This document shows positions 43,671 to 52,730 of a DNA stretch of 64,000 bases, in pieces. The notes under the pieces are model-generated. The model was not told where the DNA came from, ran no database searches, and was given only the letters and a program-made list of their open reading frames with translations. Positions within the stretch are counted from its first letter, which is position 1, and the number at the start of each line of letters is the position of its first letter. The translations under genes and the position numbers were made by a program. This stretch comes from JBIOHP01 sp044449065 (GTDB lineage Bacteria; Bacteroidota; Ignavibacteria; UBA10030; SZUA-254): assembly GCA_044449065.1 (NCBI GenBank), contig JBIOHP010000002.1, positions 186,001 to 250,000 of the forward strand, given 5' to 3'.

Positions 43671-46600
43671 TTACTTCAACAATATGAGTTTCTTCGTTTG
43701 TGTAAATGAACCCGCCTGAATGCGGTAGAAATACATTCCGCTCGGCACGGATAAGCCGGCAGAATTAACGGAACGCCAGCTTACGTTTTTATAACCCGCG
43801 GATTGCATCTCATCCACCAGCGTAACCACTTCCTGCCCCAATACGTCGTAAATCTTTAGGGTAACTCTTGTATCGGTGGGAAGCGCGTACCGGATATTAG
43901 TCGTCGGATTAAACGGATTCGGGTAATTCTGTTCAAGCGCGAACTGCGCAGGCAGGGCAACCGCGGTACCCTTCAACCTCACGCTCATATTAGCCGGCTG
44001 CCGGTTAAGCGTGTACTCACCTGAACCGATCAAGGGAATATCGTTATCATTGATTCTCAGCCATGAAGCGCTGCCGGTATTTGTTACGTTCCATTGAATG
44101 TCGACCGGATACATTGCGGAAGAAATCTCCATTGGAAATTCCTGCGTAGCTCCATCGGTAACAAATTCGGCGTACCTTCCGGTGCTAAACCGCGCGTCGA
44201 AGATACCTTTGGGGGGAACCGGCGGCAGCTCATACATATCTTTCCCCATTTCGTTGGGGTTGGGCTGATTGCCGAAGTAGAGCGTTTGCGCGTTATTTTT
44301 TGAATCCGTCATCGTCACAGAATTTAAACTACTCAGGACAGCAAGGAGCGGGTTTTTTTGCGGCTTCGGTTTTGCGAAGACAGAATGCAACACTATCTGA
44401 CCCGCCGAATCGACCTTCAACCAGTAACCGCCGCCGGGCGTGACAGTATCTGTCCGCGCGTATCCATGCCCGAATCCGAATACCGGGCTTACAACATGCG
44501 TTCCGATAGGCGTGATGGTTGATCCGAGCGCCGGCGTGGTGATTGAACCGATCAGATTCCAGCTTTTCGCCACCGTGAATGTATCCGACATGCCGAGAAG
44601 TCCGGATATCGTATCCGTGCCCACTCCGCCATACCGCAGCCAGTATCCTTTTCCATAGGACAACGTGTCATTGGCGTTGTAGGTACTATTAGCCCACTCA
44701 AAGGCGCTCGAAATTGCATCCGTGAACAGCACAGTTTTTCGCAGGTCGGGCACCGTGATCGGGACGGAAACAAGATTCCAGTTGAGCAGATGCGCGTAGT
44801 TTACCTTTGCGGGCGTATAGGCCGATCCGCTCAGGAGCACTGCCCCATATTTCTTCACCGAATCGAATTCGATATCAGCGGCGGCAGGTTTGGCTCCATA
44901 TTTTGCGGGATTAAACGTCACGATAAAGCGCATGCTGTCGCCGACGTTGATTGATCCGCTCGTGGTGTTTACCGTATACGATGTCGGGTCGTCCACTATG
45001 ACGTTTGAAAAAGTCAATGTCTTGGATCCATTGTTATGAATCCACAACGTGTCCGTTTTCGTATCGAAGGTGGAAATGAGTCCATAATCCAGCTTTCCGT
45101 AGAGAGTATCGGGTATAAGCGCAAGCGATTGCACCAAGGGCGAACCGACGGACCCAATGATTGTGCCAACTCCCGTCGAGGTATCTATTTTTATAAGATT
45201 ACCGATAGTGACGTTTGAACCCGAAAGCCCGTATAACTCTCCTCTTCCATCAAAGATAATATCCTGGGTCGCCACGCCCGTGCCGGTTTGTCCGATCAGG
45301 GTGGCGGCGCCGGTATTGACATTCACCTTGTACACGGCGTCAATTAATATGCCTCCTTTAGGGGTCGCCCATAACTCGCCGGTGACCGGGTTAAAATCCA
45401 TCCCGGCAATTGCAAATGGACATTGAGAAACTTGAGTCCACGCGCCGGTATTAATATTGACCCGATATATTTTCCCTGCGCCATTGCCCAGATAGCACGT
45501 ATCTTTCCTGAATGCCATCCCTTTGACTGCGGGGATGCCGGGAGACGCCAGCGTCGCGATAACATTCGCATCGCCAAACACCGCGCTGATCTTCACAATA
45601 GACGACGGGGTAACAATTCCCACCCAGAGACCGCTGACGGGATCGATGCGCGAGCTGACAACCTTATCATATCCGCAGGAACCGATTAACGATCCCGCGC
45701 CCGTTCTCCGATCCACGGTATAAACGTTCCCCTGATTTCCGGTTGTCGCGTATAAAACCCCGCGCACAGGATAGCTTGTGGAAAACGAAGTCCCCGTCAC
45801 CTTGATTTTCGATCTCGGTTGGAGCGGATCGTTGCTCGTAATGATAATTGAATCGATATTTCGTAAGAGGGTCTTGGGGGTAAAGCAAATTTCCAATCTA
45901 ACCGATCCAAGCGCCGGAATGATAAATGGATTATCGATATTCGCGTCGGGGCTGTATACCAAATAATTCGAATCACGCACGACTGACGAAACCGATAGAT
46001 CGGACGCTCCAAGATTGCTGAGGGTTACCTCAACCGTATCGCTTCTTGCAGAATCCACTTGAAGTTTTGGAAACGGAAGGTACGAATGATCGACTGAGAT
46101 CATGGGATTTACTCCAGGCACAGATGTGAGCTTCCCGATCTGGGTGCCCCAGGAATTTCCCGTGCCGGTAAATTCACCGTGATACCAGATATGCAGTGAA
46201 TCGGTGGGATCAAGACCTGTGCCGTTGTAATCGCCCCAGCGATTGCGCGGATACGATGAGCTATAGGTAGAATAATAATCCTGTCCTTCCTTCAGCGGTG
46301 TGCTGGGCGCTAACCCCGGCGGATCGGACTCGCGCCTGCCGGTAAAAAATGCTCCCGCGTATGATTGGGCGCCGCTCTCGCTATAGCCAATGATAAGATC
46401 GTGATCCTTATTTACCATTATAGATGGATAAAAACGATCATAACCTTTTTTTCCGAGAGAAACATCTTCGAGCACGGTATGCGTGAATGGATTTATCCTC
46501 AAATAACTAATAGCTCCGGATTGACCATCAGGAGTTGAAACCGCGTGAGCCATCCACAACGAACTGTCACGGTAAATCACGTCGGAGGGAATATCATTTC

Positions 46601-48158
46601 TGACATTTTCGAGAGCGGGACCGCCCCCCCACTGCCGTATCGGCGGTGGAGGTAAATATTGCGTAACCGGAATGTTAAGTCCGGTAATCGAGGGCGTCCC
46701 GATGGGATCGTCAATCGTCCATAGTGTTATAAAGTTATTGAGTGCATACGGTCCCGCGCTCATCATAAAACTTTTCCCCGGCGTACCCCAGGAGACGAAC
46801 GGTTTCAGATGATCAATGCTGTTTGTGCCGTTATCCGGATCTTTGAATCCATAAAAGTAGGTAATGGTTAAAGAATCGGCGTTGGTTCTATATAACTGGG
46901 ACTTCGGAATAATCATCGCAAGATTATACGACAAGCCGGGATTGAACACACGGGTCTGTATATATAACGCCTTATCATCGAACCCGAACGTGGCTTGATC
47001 GTTAAACGCACCCGAAGCGCCAATCGGAGTGAGAAGGGCGCCTAAAGAAATCGCCCAATTATACCACACGCCGATTGGATTGTCAGAATCGCAGACAGAA
47101 ATATAGAGAAAATTCGGCGTCTCGGTGCTGATTCCTCCCATGATCCAATGGCGCGCGTAATGATCATATAGAACTTGAGGATCGCTGAAGCCGGAAGGAG
47201 TGTGTACATGCGTATACCATGAATTGAGATCAATTGTTTGGACCACCGTATCATTGTTCTTATTAAATATCCCCATAGTTGAATTAACCATCGCAATGAC
47301 GTGATTTGGTCCCACAGCCATGATAGGATCTGGCGGGGCATAGCCGGTTGATGCTAATCCCAGGAAATTTTGTTCGGCATGGGGAGGCGTTATGGGCGAA
47401 CTCACAGCAGCGCCTGTCCGGTCTTCCATATAATTTGCTCCAAGAGGCGCGAGCGCTTGTACCATATTCGCGGGGGGAGGAAGAAGCGGAGGCATAGGAT
47501 TTTCAGCCGCTTCCCGCAACTCGTTTTCACCCACTTTCGCCAACGGCAAATTGATAAATCCACTGGTGTAGATCGGAGTTCCACCGCGAGCTATTCCAAC
47601 AACCGGTCCGCGCACCGCGATAATCGGTCCTGAGTGATCTATTTTAAACGCCAAACCGCCGCCGGTGGGTTTTCCGCCGGATGGACCGCCGCCGTTCCAC
47701 TCGCCAACAAAGATTGTATACGTAACGCCTTTCGTTACCTGGTAAATAATCTGTGCCTGGCGTATGACGCCCGGGTTGATATCATCGTTGCAGGCAACCT
47801 GAATTAAAGCTCCGCAGGCGCCGGTAAACAACCCGAGTGTCGTATCATACACGGAATCGGCAGGGGTTGCAGGCGTGCTGCCGGCTGTAGAGATTGAGAT
47901 GAATTCCGTGCTATCGGCGGTGTACTGGAACCACACAGATTTGCCGTCCCCCGTTCCGGAAACGCACGACAACACCGGATCTGCCGGATCTGCGGTGGCG
48001 CTGGTGGTATTTTCATAAATTGAATCAGGCAGTGAAGGAATTACAGTGGCATGATTGCAGGAATCATTTGGCACCGATGCCTGTCCGGTGGTTGTCCCCA
48101 GCATAAAACATAACGCGATAAATATTGAAAAGTAAAAAACAGTAGAAAGATGTTTCAT
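43671..48158 (-). CDS. Large secreted multidomain protein with T9SS sorting domain
   Basis: A 1495-residue cell-surface or secreted protein. It has a signal peptide (about 1-28), an N-terminal domain with C-terminal-PPC-like features (SVWFQYTADSTE ... CNDDINPG), a long region resembling secreted hypothetical proteins of this phylum (about 260-670), an immunoglobulin-like choice-of-anchor D domain (VEVTLSNLGASDLSV; SIIITSNDPLQP), and a WD-like stretch. A GWNLI/GYWLK double repeat follows at about 1122-1255, then the T9SS sorting domain (LEQNYPNPFNPTTNIRYAL to KKLILLK). No catalytic site is recognised. Upstream is AAGGAAT as ribosome site. Confidence 0.85.
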   Translation of the reverse strand: MKHLSTVFYFSIFIALCFMLGTTTGQASVPNDSCNHATVIPSLPDSIYENTTSATADPADPVLSCVSGTGDGKSVWFQYTADSTEFISISTAGSTPATPADSVYDTTLGLFTGACGALIQVACNDDINPGVIRQAQIIYQVTKGVTYTIFVGEWNGGGPSGGKPTGGGLAFKIDHSGPIIAVRGPVVGIARGGTPIYTSGFINLPLAKVGENELREAAENPMPPLLPPPANMVQALAPLGANYMEDRTGAAVSSPITPPHAEQNFLGLASTGYAPPDPIMAVGPNHVIAMVNSTMGIFNKNNDTVVQTIDLNSWYTHVHTPSGFSDPQVLYDHYARHWIMGGISTETPNFLYISVCDSDNPIGVWYNWAISLGALLTPIGASGAFNDQATFGFDDKALYIQTRVFNPGLSYNLAMIIPKSQLYRTNADSLTITYFYGFKDPDNGTNSIDHLKPFVSWGTPGKSFMMSAGPYALNNFITLWTIDDPIGTPSITGLNIPVTQYLPPPPIRQWGGGPALENVRNDIPSDVIYRDSSLWMAHAVSTPDGQSGAISYLRINPFTHTVLEDVSLGKKGYDRFYPSIMVNKDHDLIIGYSESGAQSYAGAFFTGRRESDPPGLAPSTPLKEGQDYYSTYSSSYPRNRWGDYNGTGLDPTDSLHIWYHGEFTGTGNSWGTQIGKLTSVPGVNPMISVDHSYLPFPKLQVDSARSDTVEVTLSNLGASDLSVSSVVRDSNYLVYSPDANIDNPFIIPALGSVRLEICFTPKTLLRNIDSIIITSNDPLQPRSKIKVTGTSFSTSYPVRGVLYATTGNQGNVYTVDRRTGAGSLIGSCGYDKVVSSRIDPVSGLWVGIVTPSSIVKISAVFGDANVIATLASPGIPAVKGMAFRKDTCYLGNGAGKIYRVNINTGAWTQVSQCPFAIAGMDFNPVTGELWATPKGGILIDAVYKVNVNTGAATLIGQTGTGVATQDIIFDGRGELYGLSGSNVTIGNLIKIDTSTGVGTIIGSVGSPLVQSLALIPDTLYGKLDYGLISTFDTKTDTLWIHNNGSKTLTFSNVIVDDPTSYTVNTTSGSINVGDSMRFIVTFNPAKYGAKPAAADIEFDSVKKYGAVLLSGSAYTPAKVNYAHLLNWNLVSVPITVPDLRKTVLFTDAISSAFEWANSTYNANDTLSYGKGYWLRYGGVGTDTISGLLGMSDTFTVAKSWNLIGSITTPALGSTITPIGTHVVSPVFGFGHGYARTDTVTPGGGYWLKVDSAGQIVLHSVFAKPKPQKNPLLAVLSSLNSVTMTDSKNNAQTLYFGNQPNPNEMGKDMYELPPVPPKGIFDARFSTGRYAEFVTDGATQEFPMEISSAMYPVDIQWNVTNTGSASWLRINDNDIPLIGSGEYTLNRQPANMSVRLKGTAVALPAQFALEQNYPNPFNPTTNIRYALPTDTRVTLKIYDVLGQEVVTLVDEMQSAGYKNVSWRSVNSAGLSVPSGMYFYRIQAGSFTQTKKLILLK

Positions 48159-48506
48159 AGTATTCCTTTTAAATTTGTAATGTATAGGGGAACGTTGATG
48201 ATCTTAATCAATAACCTGGGTTTATTTATAGAATTAAAAATTTTATGGAAAATGAGAACACCGCGCTTATTAAAGAAAAAACCGGATTTGCGTGAAAATT
48301 AATTAAAATCTGTTTTAAAATATAAAATTTCCCTGTCAAAATGTCAATAGGAATGGCTAAAATATTCTAAAAATTAATGTATGCTATGCCAACGGCGTCT
48401 GCCAAGTCCGTGAACTCGTTTTCTTTCTTGGCTTTTTTTTGTATATTTAAAGGTTATTTAAGCGACAAACACTAGATTACTCTTCAATAAATGATAAAGG
48501 CATATC
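48159..48506. other. AT-rich divergent intergenic region
   Basis: Regulatory space between the 1495-residue gene and the aldolase gene. A TATATT box at 48442-48447 is a possible -10 for the aldolase gene, but no convincing -35 matches it. No gene or RNA is seen. Confidence 0.4.
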
Positions 48507-49562
48507 ATGACTCTCAATGACATAGAAAAAGCATTAGGCACTGAAGCAAAATCACTTCTTGGTCATACCTGCAAAGGAATACCGAAAGAGATGATCCATG
48601 TCCCCGGACCGGGGTACGTCGATCAATATTATACGCTCTCCGATAGACCCGCGCCCGTCCTGCGCAGTTTAGCGTGGATGATCCATAACGGTCGGCTGGC
48701 GCATACGGGGTACGTCTCTATATTACCCGTTGACCAGGGCATTGAGCACTCGGCAGGCGCGTCGTTCGCGCCGAACCCGATCTATTTCGATCCTGAAAAC
48801 ATCGTTAAGCTCGCCATCGAAGGCGGGTGCAATGCAGTGGCGTCTACCCTCGGGGTATTGGGATCGGTATCGAGAAAATATGCGCATAAAATTCCCTTTA
48901 TCCTGAAAATTAACCATAACGAATTTCTCTCCTATCCCAACACGTACGATCAGATTTTATTCGGAAGCGTGGAACAGGCGTTTGAGATGGGCGCTGTCGC
49001 CGTCGGCGCAACAATTTATTTTGGTTCTGAAGAATCGAAGCGGCAGATTCAAGAAATATCAGCGGCATTCGAGCACGCGCATTCGCTCGGCATGGCTACG
49101 ATCCTTTGGTGTTATCTCCGCAACGCGGCATTTAAAACCGCCGAGAAAGATTACCATGTTTCCGCGGACCTCACCGGTCAGGCAAACCATCTCGGCGTTA
49201 CAATCGAAGCGGATATTATCAAACAGAAACTTCCGGAAAATAATGGCGGTTACAACGCGTTCAAATTCGGCAAGACCAGCAAGAAAGTGTATTCCGAACT
49301 CACCACCGATAATCCTATCGACCTGTGCCGCTACCAGGTGGCGAACTGTTACATGGGACGAGTCGGGTTAATTAACTCCGGCGGCGCTTCGGGCGAAAAC
49401 GATTTTAACGAAGCTGTGAGAACCGCCGTCATCAACAAACGCGCAGGTGGCATGGGATTGATCTCGGGACGCAAGGCGTTCCAGCGTCCAATGGCTGAGG
49501 GAATAAAGATTTTGAACGCAATACAGGATGTGTACCTGTGTAAAGATGTAACCGTGGCGTAG
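48507..49562 (+). CDS. Class I fructose-bisphosphate aldolase (FbaB/DhnA type)
   Basis: A 351-residue Schiff-base aldolase of the archaeal/DhnA type. Family features are [18 protein letters not shown], the active-site strand [24 protein letters not shown], and the phosphate-binding end [12 protein letters not shown] and [15 protein letters not shown]. It interconverts fructose 1,6-bisphosphate and triose phosphates. It is metal-independent, unlike the common class II enzyme. Length and start are normal. Confidence 0.93.
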   Translation: MTLNDIEKALGTEAKSLLGHTCKGIPKEMIHVPGPGYVDQYYTLSDRPAPVLRSLAWMIHNGRLAHTGYVSILPVDQGIEHSAGASFAPNPIYFDPENIVKLAIEGGCNAVASTLGVLGSVSRKYAHKIPFILKINHNEFLSYPNTYDQILFGSVEQAFEMGAVAVGATIYFGSEESKRQIQEISAAFEHAHSLGMATILWCYLRNAAFKTAEKDYHVSADLTGQANHLGVTIEADIIKQKLPENNGGYNAFKFGKTSKKVYSELTTDNPIDLCRYQVANCYMGRVGLINSGGASGENDFNEAVRTAVINKRAGGMGLISGRKAFQRPMAEGIKILNAIQDVYLCKDVTVA

Positions 49563-49625
49563 ATATCCTCGTATAACAAAGGAAGCGCACTAATTTTACT
49601 ACTTCATTCATTAATCATATAAGGA

Positions 49626-49814
49626 ATGATCATGATGGCAGTACCATATTCGTTGTCGTGGATTTTGCTTTCTCTTATCGTGGGCATATGGAATCATGAA
49701 CGCGGTAATTAATTCTGGACCGGTTTTTTAGGATCGATGATTCTCTCGCCATTAATTGGGGCATGGGTTGTGGGCGTGACGAAGAAAAATCTTGTTACAC
49801 CAGCGCAGCAATAA
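49626..49814 (+). pseudogene. Small two-helix membrane protein gene with an in-frame stop
   Basis: The frame from ATG 49626 reads MIMMAVPYSLSWILLSLIVG..HERGN, meets TAA at 49710-49712, then continues FWTGFLGSMILSPLIGAWVV and a KK-rich tail to TAA at 49812. Together this is a 62-residue protein of the small membrane-protein type whose second helix has SPLIG after FWTGFL. A single base change (for example AAA to TAA) would explain the break. A good GGAAT ribosome site precedes the ATG. Confidence 0.6.
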
Positions 49815-49837
49815 ATCAAGAAAATAATAAACAACGT

Positions 49838-49935
49838 GTAGTAGCCGGTCACCGACCGGCGAACGTTAGGTTATAAGTGATATCGCCGATCTGGTGACCA
49901 GCCCGACTTCGTCGTTCAGGCGGGTCGGCTACTAC
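49838..49935. repeat. GTAGTAGCCG dispersed repeat, full copy
   Basis: A 98-bp element with inverted ends GTAGTAGCCG and CGGCTACTAC. Inside are GGTCACCGACC and a second dyad around CTGGTGACCAG. Partial copies lie at 15345-15370 and 41131-41198. Confidence 0.7.
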
Positions 49936-50005
49936 AAAAAATTCACTTTAATTTTCTTTTATCCCGTCGTTCCGTATATTGAGAGGCACATAGTATTAAT
50001 TCACA

Positions 50006-50485
50006 ATGATGGACAACATTTCAAAATCATATTATCTCTCCCCTGTCGGTACGCTGGAAATTACCGCAAATGATAAAGGTATCACAGGACTTAACTTTGT
50101 ATCCCAGCGCGGTAAAAGCGCACACCAAAATGCACACATGAAAAAATGCCTCGCGGAACTTGAACAATACTTTAAGGGCGCCCGGAAACGATTTACCGTG
50201 AATCTGGTTCTAGAAGGGACGGAATTCCAGAAAAAAGTTTGGAGGGCATTGCTAACCATTCCGTACGGGAAAACCGCGTCGTATCTTGATATTGCCCGGC
50301 TGATCGGCAATAAAAATGCTATGCGGGCAGTCGGAGGTGCAAACCACCGAAACCCGGTCGCGATTATTGTTCCCTGCCACAGGGTTATAGCGCACGACGG
50401 ATCGCTCGGGGGATACGGCGGCGGCTTGCCAAATAAGGAGTGGCTTCTTGCCCACGAGAGAAAAATTATAGCTGGTAAATGTTAA
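50006..50485 (+). CDS. ogt: Methylated-DNA-[protein]-cysteine S-methyltransferase
   Basis: A 159-residue suicide repair protein that moves the alkyl group of O6-alkylguanine to its own cysteine. The acceptor is Cys124 in IIVPCHRVI. The DNA-binding helix region (FQKKVWRALLTIPYGKTASY) and NKNAMRAVGGANHRNP are intact, as is the Asn-hinge. The N-terminal ribonuclease-like domain is short. The Met at 50006 is followed by a second Met; either may be used. No Ada activator domain is attached. Confidence 0.94.
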   Translation: MMDNISKSYYLSPVGTLEITANDKGITGLNFVSQRGKSAHQNAHMKKCLAELEQYFKGARKRFTVNLVLEGTEFQKKVWRALLTIPYGKTASYLDIARLIGNKNAMRAVGGANHRNPVAIIVPCHRVIAHDGSLGGYGGGLPNKEWLLAHERKIIAGKC

Positions 50486-50547
50486 GACTTTAAGCAATAC
50501 CGATATCTTCATAATTCAACGTTCAAAATTCACATCTCAAAATTATC

Positions 50548-51735
50548 ATGCACCCAATCATCACGCTGAAAAAAAATGAAGATAAACGCATTCGCAGGGG
50601 GCATCTCTGGGCGTTCAGCAACGAAATTCAAACGATAGAAAATAAACCGGAAGCGGGATGCCTGGTCGAGCTTCAAACTTCAACGGGGAAATATCTCGGC
50701 ACGGGTTTGTATCATCCCGGATCGCTCATCGCGGTGCGGATCATTTCCTTTTCAGATCAAGCCCGCGAGCTTCAGGACCTCGACCGCCGGTATTTCACCG
50801 AGTTGATCTCTGCCGCCTTCGCCCTGCGGAAAAAAATCTATCCCGACTCCGAAACATTCAGGGTAGTGCACGGGGAATCCGATTTTCTTCCCGGCCTGAT
50901 CGTCGATAAATACAACGAGTACCTTTCTGTTCAAACGCTCTCGCTGGGAATGGATAAACGCCTTCCTGCCATTTGCGATGCGCTGGAAGATCTATTTCAT
51001 CCAAAGGGCATCGTTGAACGAAACGACGCGCATTCAAGAACTTACGAAGGTCTGCTGGAAAAAAAAGGAATCCTCCGGGGATCAATCGAGCCGGTCACCA
51101 TAAACGAGGATGGCGTGCAATTTACCATCGATCTGCTCGAGGGACAAAAAACGGGATTTTTCCTTGACCAGCGCGAAAACCGCCGGTCAATCCGTTCATA
51201 CGCGAACAACGCGCGCGTGCTTGATTGTTTCTGTAATTATGGCGGCTTCGCATTCCACGCCGCCGCTGCGGGAGCGACTTCCATCGATGCGGTGGAAATT
51301 TCCGAACACACCGTGGATCATGCCCGCGCTAACGCCCAGCTCAACGGATTCGATTCAAAGATCGTATTTCATGCCGAAGACGTCTTTCGCTATTTGAAGA
51401 TTGCCGTGCAAGAGGGAAAACGATACGATCTCATCAATCTTGACCCTCCCTCCTTCACACAAAATAAAAAATCCGTTCCTCCGGCAAGGCAGGGGTATAA
51501 AGAACTGCACACGAATGCGTTCCGGCTCCTTTCGCATGGAGGGATACTATCCACTTCATCATGCTCCCATCACATATTCGAGGAAACATTTCTTGAAATT
51601 ATAGCTGAAAGCGCCCGTGAAGCCGGAAAAAATATTACCATGCTGACATGGCGCGGCGCCGCCCCGGATCATCCCGTGCTTCCCGCCATGCCGGAAACAA
51701 AATACCTTAAATTTGGGATATTTTGCGTCTTATAA
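50548..51735 (+). CDS. RlmI-type 23S rRNA (cytosine-C5)-methyltransferase
   Basis: A 395-residue class I SAM methyltransferase. The N-terminal PUA domain is visible (ITLKKNEDKRIRRGHLWAFSNEI ... VELQTSTGKYLGTGLYHP), then a central EEHEE-like domain, then the SAM domain with LDCFCNYGGFAFHAA as motif I. The catalytic region is NLDPPSFTQNK and STSSCSHH, close to RlmI (YccW). It likely methylates a cytosine of 23S rRNA; the exact position is inferred from the family. Length matches RlmI. Confidence 0.9.
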   Translation: MHPIITLKKNEDKRIRRGHLWAFSNEIQTIENKPEAGCLVELQTSTGKYLGTGLYHPGSLIAVRIISFSDQARELQDLDRRYFTELISAAFALRKKIYPDSETFRVVHGESDFLPGLIVDKYNEYLSVQTLSLGMDKRLPAICDALEDLFHPKGIVERNDAHSRTYEGLLEKKGILRGSIEPVTINEDGVQFTIDLLEGQKTGFFLDQRENRRSIRSYANNARVLDCFCNYGGFAFHAAAAGATSIDAVEISEHTVDHARANAQLNGFDSKIVFHAEDVFRYLKIAVQEGKRYDLINLDPPSFTQNKKSVPPARQGYKELHTNAFRLLSHGGILSTSSCSHHIFEETFLEIIAESAREAGKNITMLTWRGAAPDHPVLPAMPETKYLKFGIFCVL

Positions 51736-51881
51736 ACCGTCTTTCCGAGACGCCGCGAATCACTCATCCGTTGATTTTAATACCAAACGCGAGTATATTG
51801 TCTAATGGATATAAACGGAACAAGTTGCAACGCGGGAATGTTGAATATAATAGAATCGAAAATTTGTCGGGAATCTCAAAG

Positions 51882-52589
51882 ATGAAATCACCATACAGGT
51901 TGTGTTGCCTAATCATCATGATTCTCTCTTTCTGTGTACCGGTCTTTGCGCAGTCAAACAGCGGGAGGAATGATACAAACATGGTGTTCGGCGCCTTAAA
52001 GCCCCCGACGTCACAGCCGGAAAACACCCGACTGTACAATCATACGATTGGTGTAAACCTCCTCATCTCTACAAACGGATTCGGACTCGGAGGGTTTTAC
52101 CGTCATGCATATTCAGACGAGTTAGCCGGCTTCCTTGATCTTTCAATTTCCGAAGCAAAGGATGATAATGAGGTAACATATTTCGATCCCTACACTGGCT
52201 TATCATACACTCCCGGAAAAATTAACCGCTTTCTACTCTTCCCGCTCATGGTCGGCGTTCAGGAGCGGTTGTTTAAAGACGATATCATGGATAATTTCAG
52301 ACCGTATATTGAAGGGGCTATCGGTCCCACGGCAATTTTAGTGTTTCCGTACAACATGGAATATTTTAGCGCGCTCGGACATGGTCACTTCCAATACACC
52401 GGAGCTGCATTTATCGGACTTGGGGCGTACTTCGGCGGCGAGCGTTCCAATGTTATGGGTATTGCGATGCGGTATTATTTCATCCCGTACCCCAACGGAA
52501 TTTTAAGTTTTGATAACGGCGTTCAGACAACCAATAAATCTCAGTTCGGCGGCTTCTACATTACGATGATCTTTGGAAATTCGTGGTAA
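51882..52589 (+). CDS. Outer membrane beta-barrel-like protein
   Basis: A 235-residue protein. The open frame begins at 51723 but MKSPYRLCCLIIMILSF at 51882 opens a clear signal peptide cleaved after VFAQ, so that start is chosen. The mature part is rich in alternating hydrophobic residues and Gly/aromatic strands (GVNLLISTNGFGLGGFYRH, IGLGAYFGG, GGFYITMIFGNSW) and ends in Trp, as barrel proteins often do. Function unknown. Confidence 0.7.
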   Translation: MKSPYRLCCLIIMILSFCVPVFAQSNSGRNDTNMVFGALKPPTSQPENTRLYNHTIGVNLLISTNGFGLGGFYRHAYSDELAGFLDLSISEAKDDNEVTYFDPYTGLSYTPGKINRFLLFPLMVGVQERLFKDDIMDNFRPYIEGAIGPTAILVFPYNMEYFSALGHGHFQYTGAAFIGLGAYFGGERSNVMGIAMRYYFIPYPNGILSFDNGVQTTNKSQFGGFYITMIFGNSW

Positions 52590-52636
52590 GCTGATTATTT
52601 GTTCTCCTTCCATTTTCGAATTATAGCGCTTCGATG

Positions 52637-52706
52637 AGTCATGCTGAACTTGGTTCAGCATCTATTTTTGCTCAGGTTTAGATCCCGAAACAAGTTCGGG
52701 ATGACT
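52637..52706. repeat. AGTCATGCTGAAC dispersed palindromic repeat
   Basis: Two hairpins in a row: GCTGAACTTGGTTCAGC and TCCCGAAACAAGTTCGGGA, framed by AGTCAT and ATGACT. This kind of extragenic palindrome is common between genes in Bacteroidota and related genomes. It may also serve as a bidirectional terminator between the outer membrane protein gene and uvrA. Confidence 0.65.
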
Positions 52707-52730
52707 CCTTCTTCCTTTTTGGATTATCTC

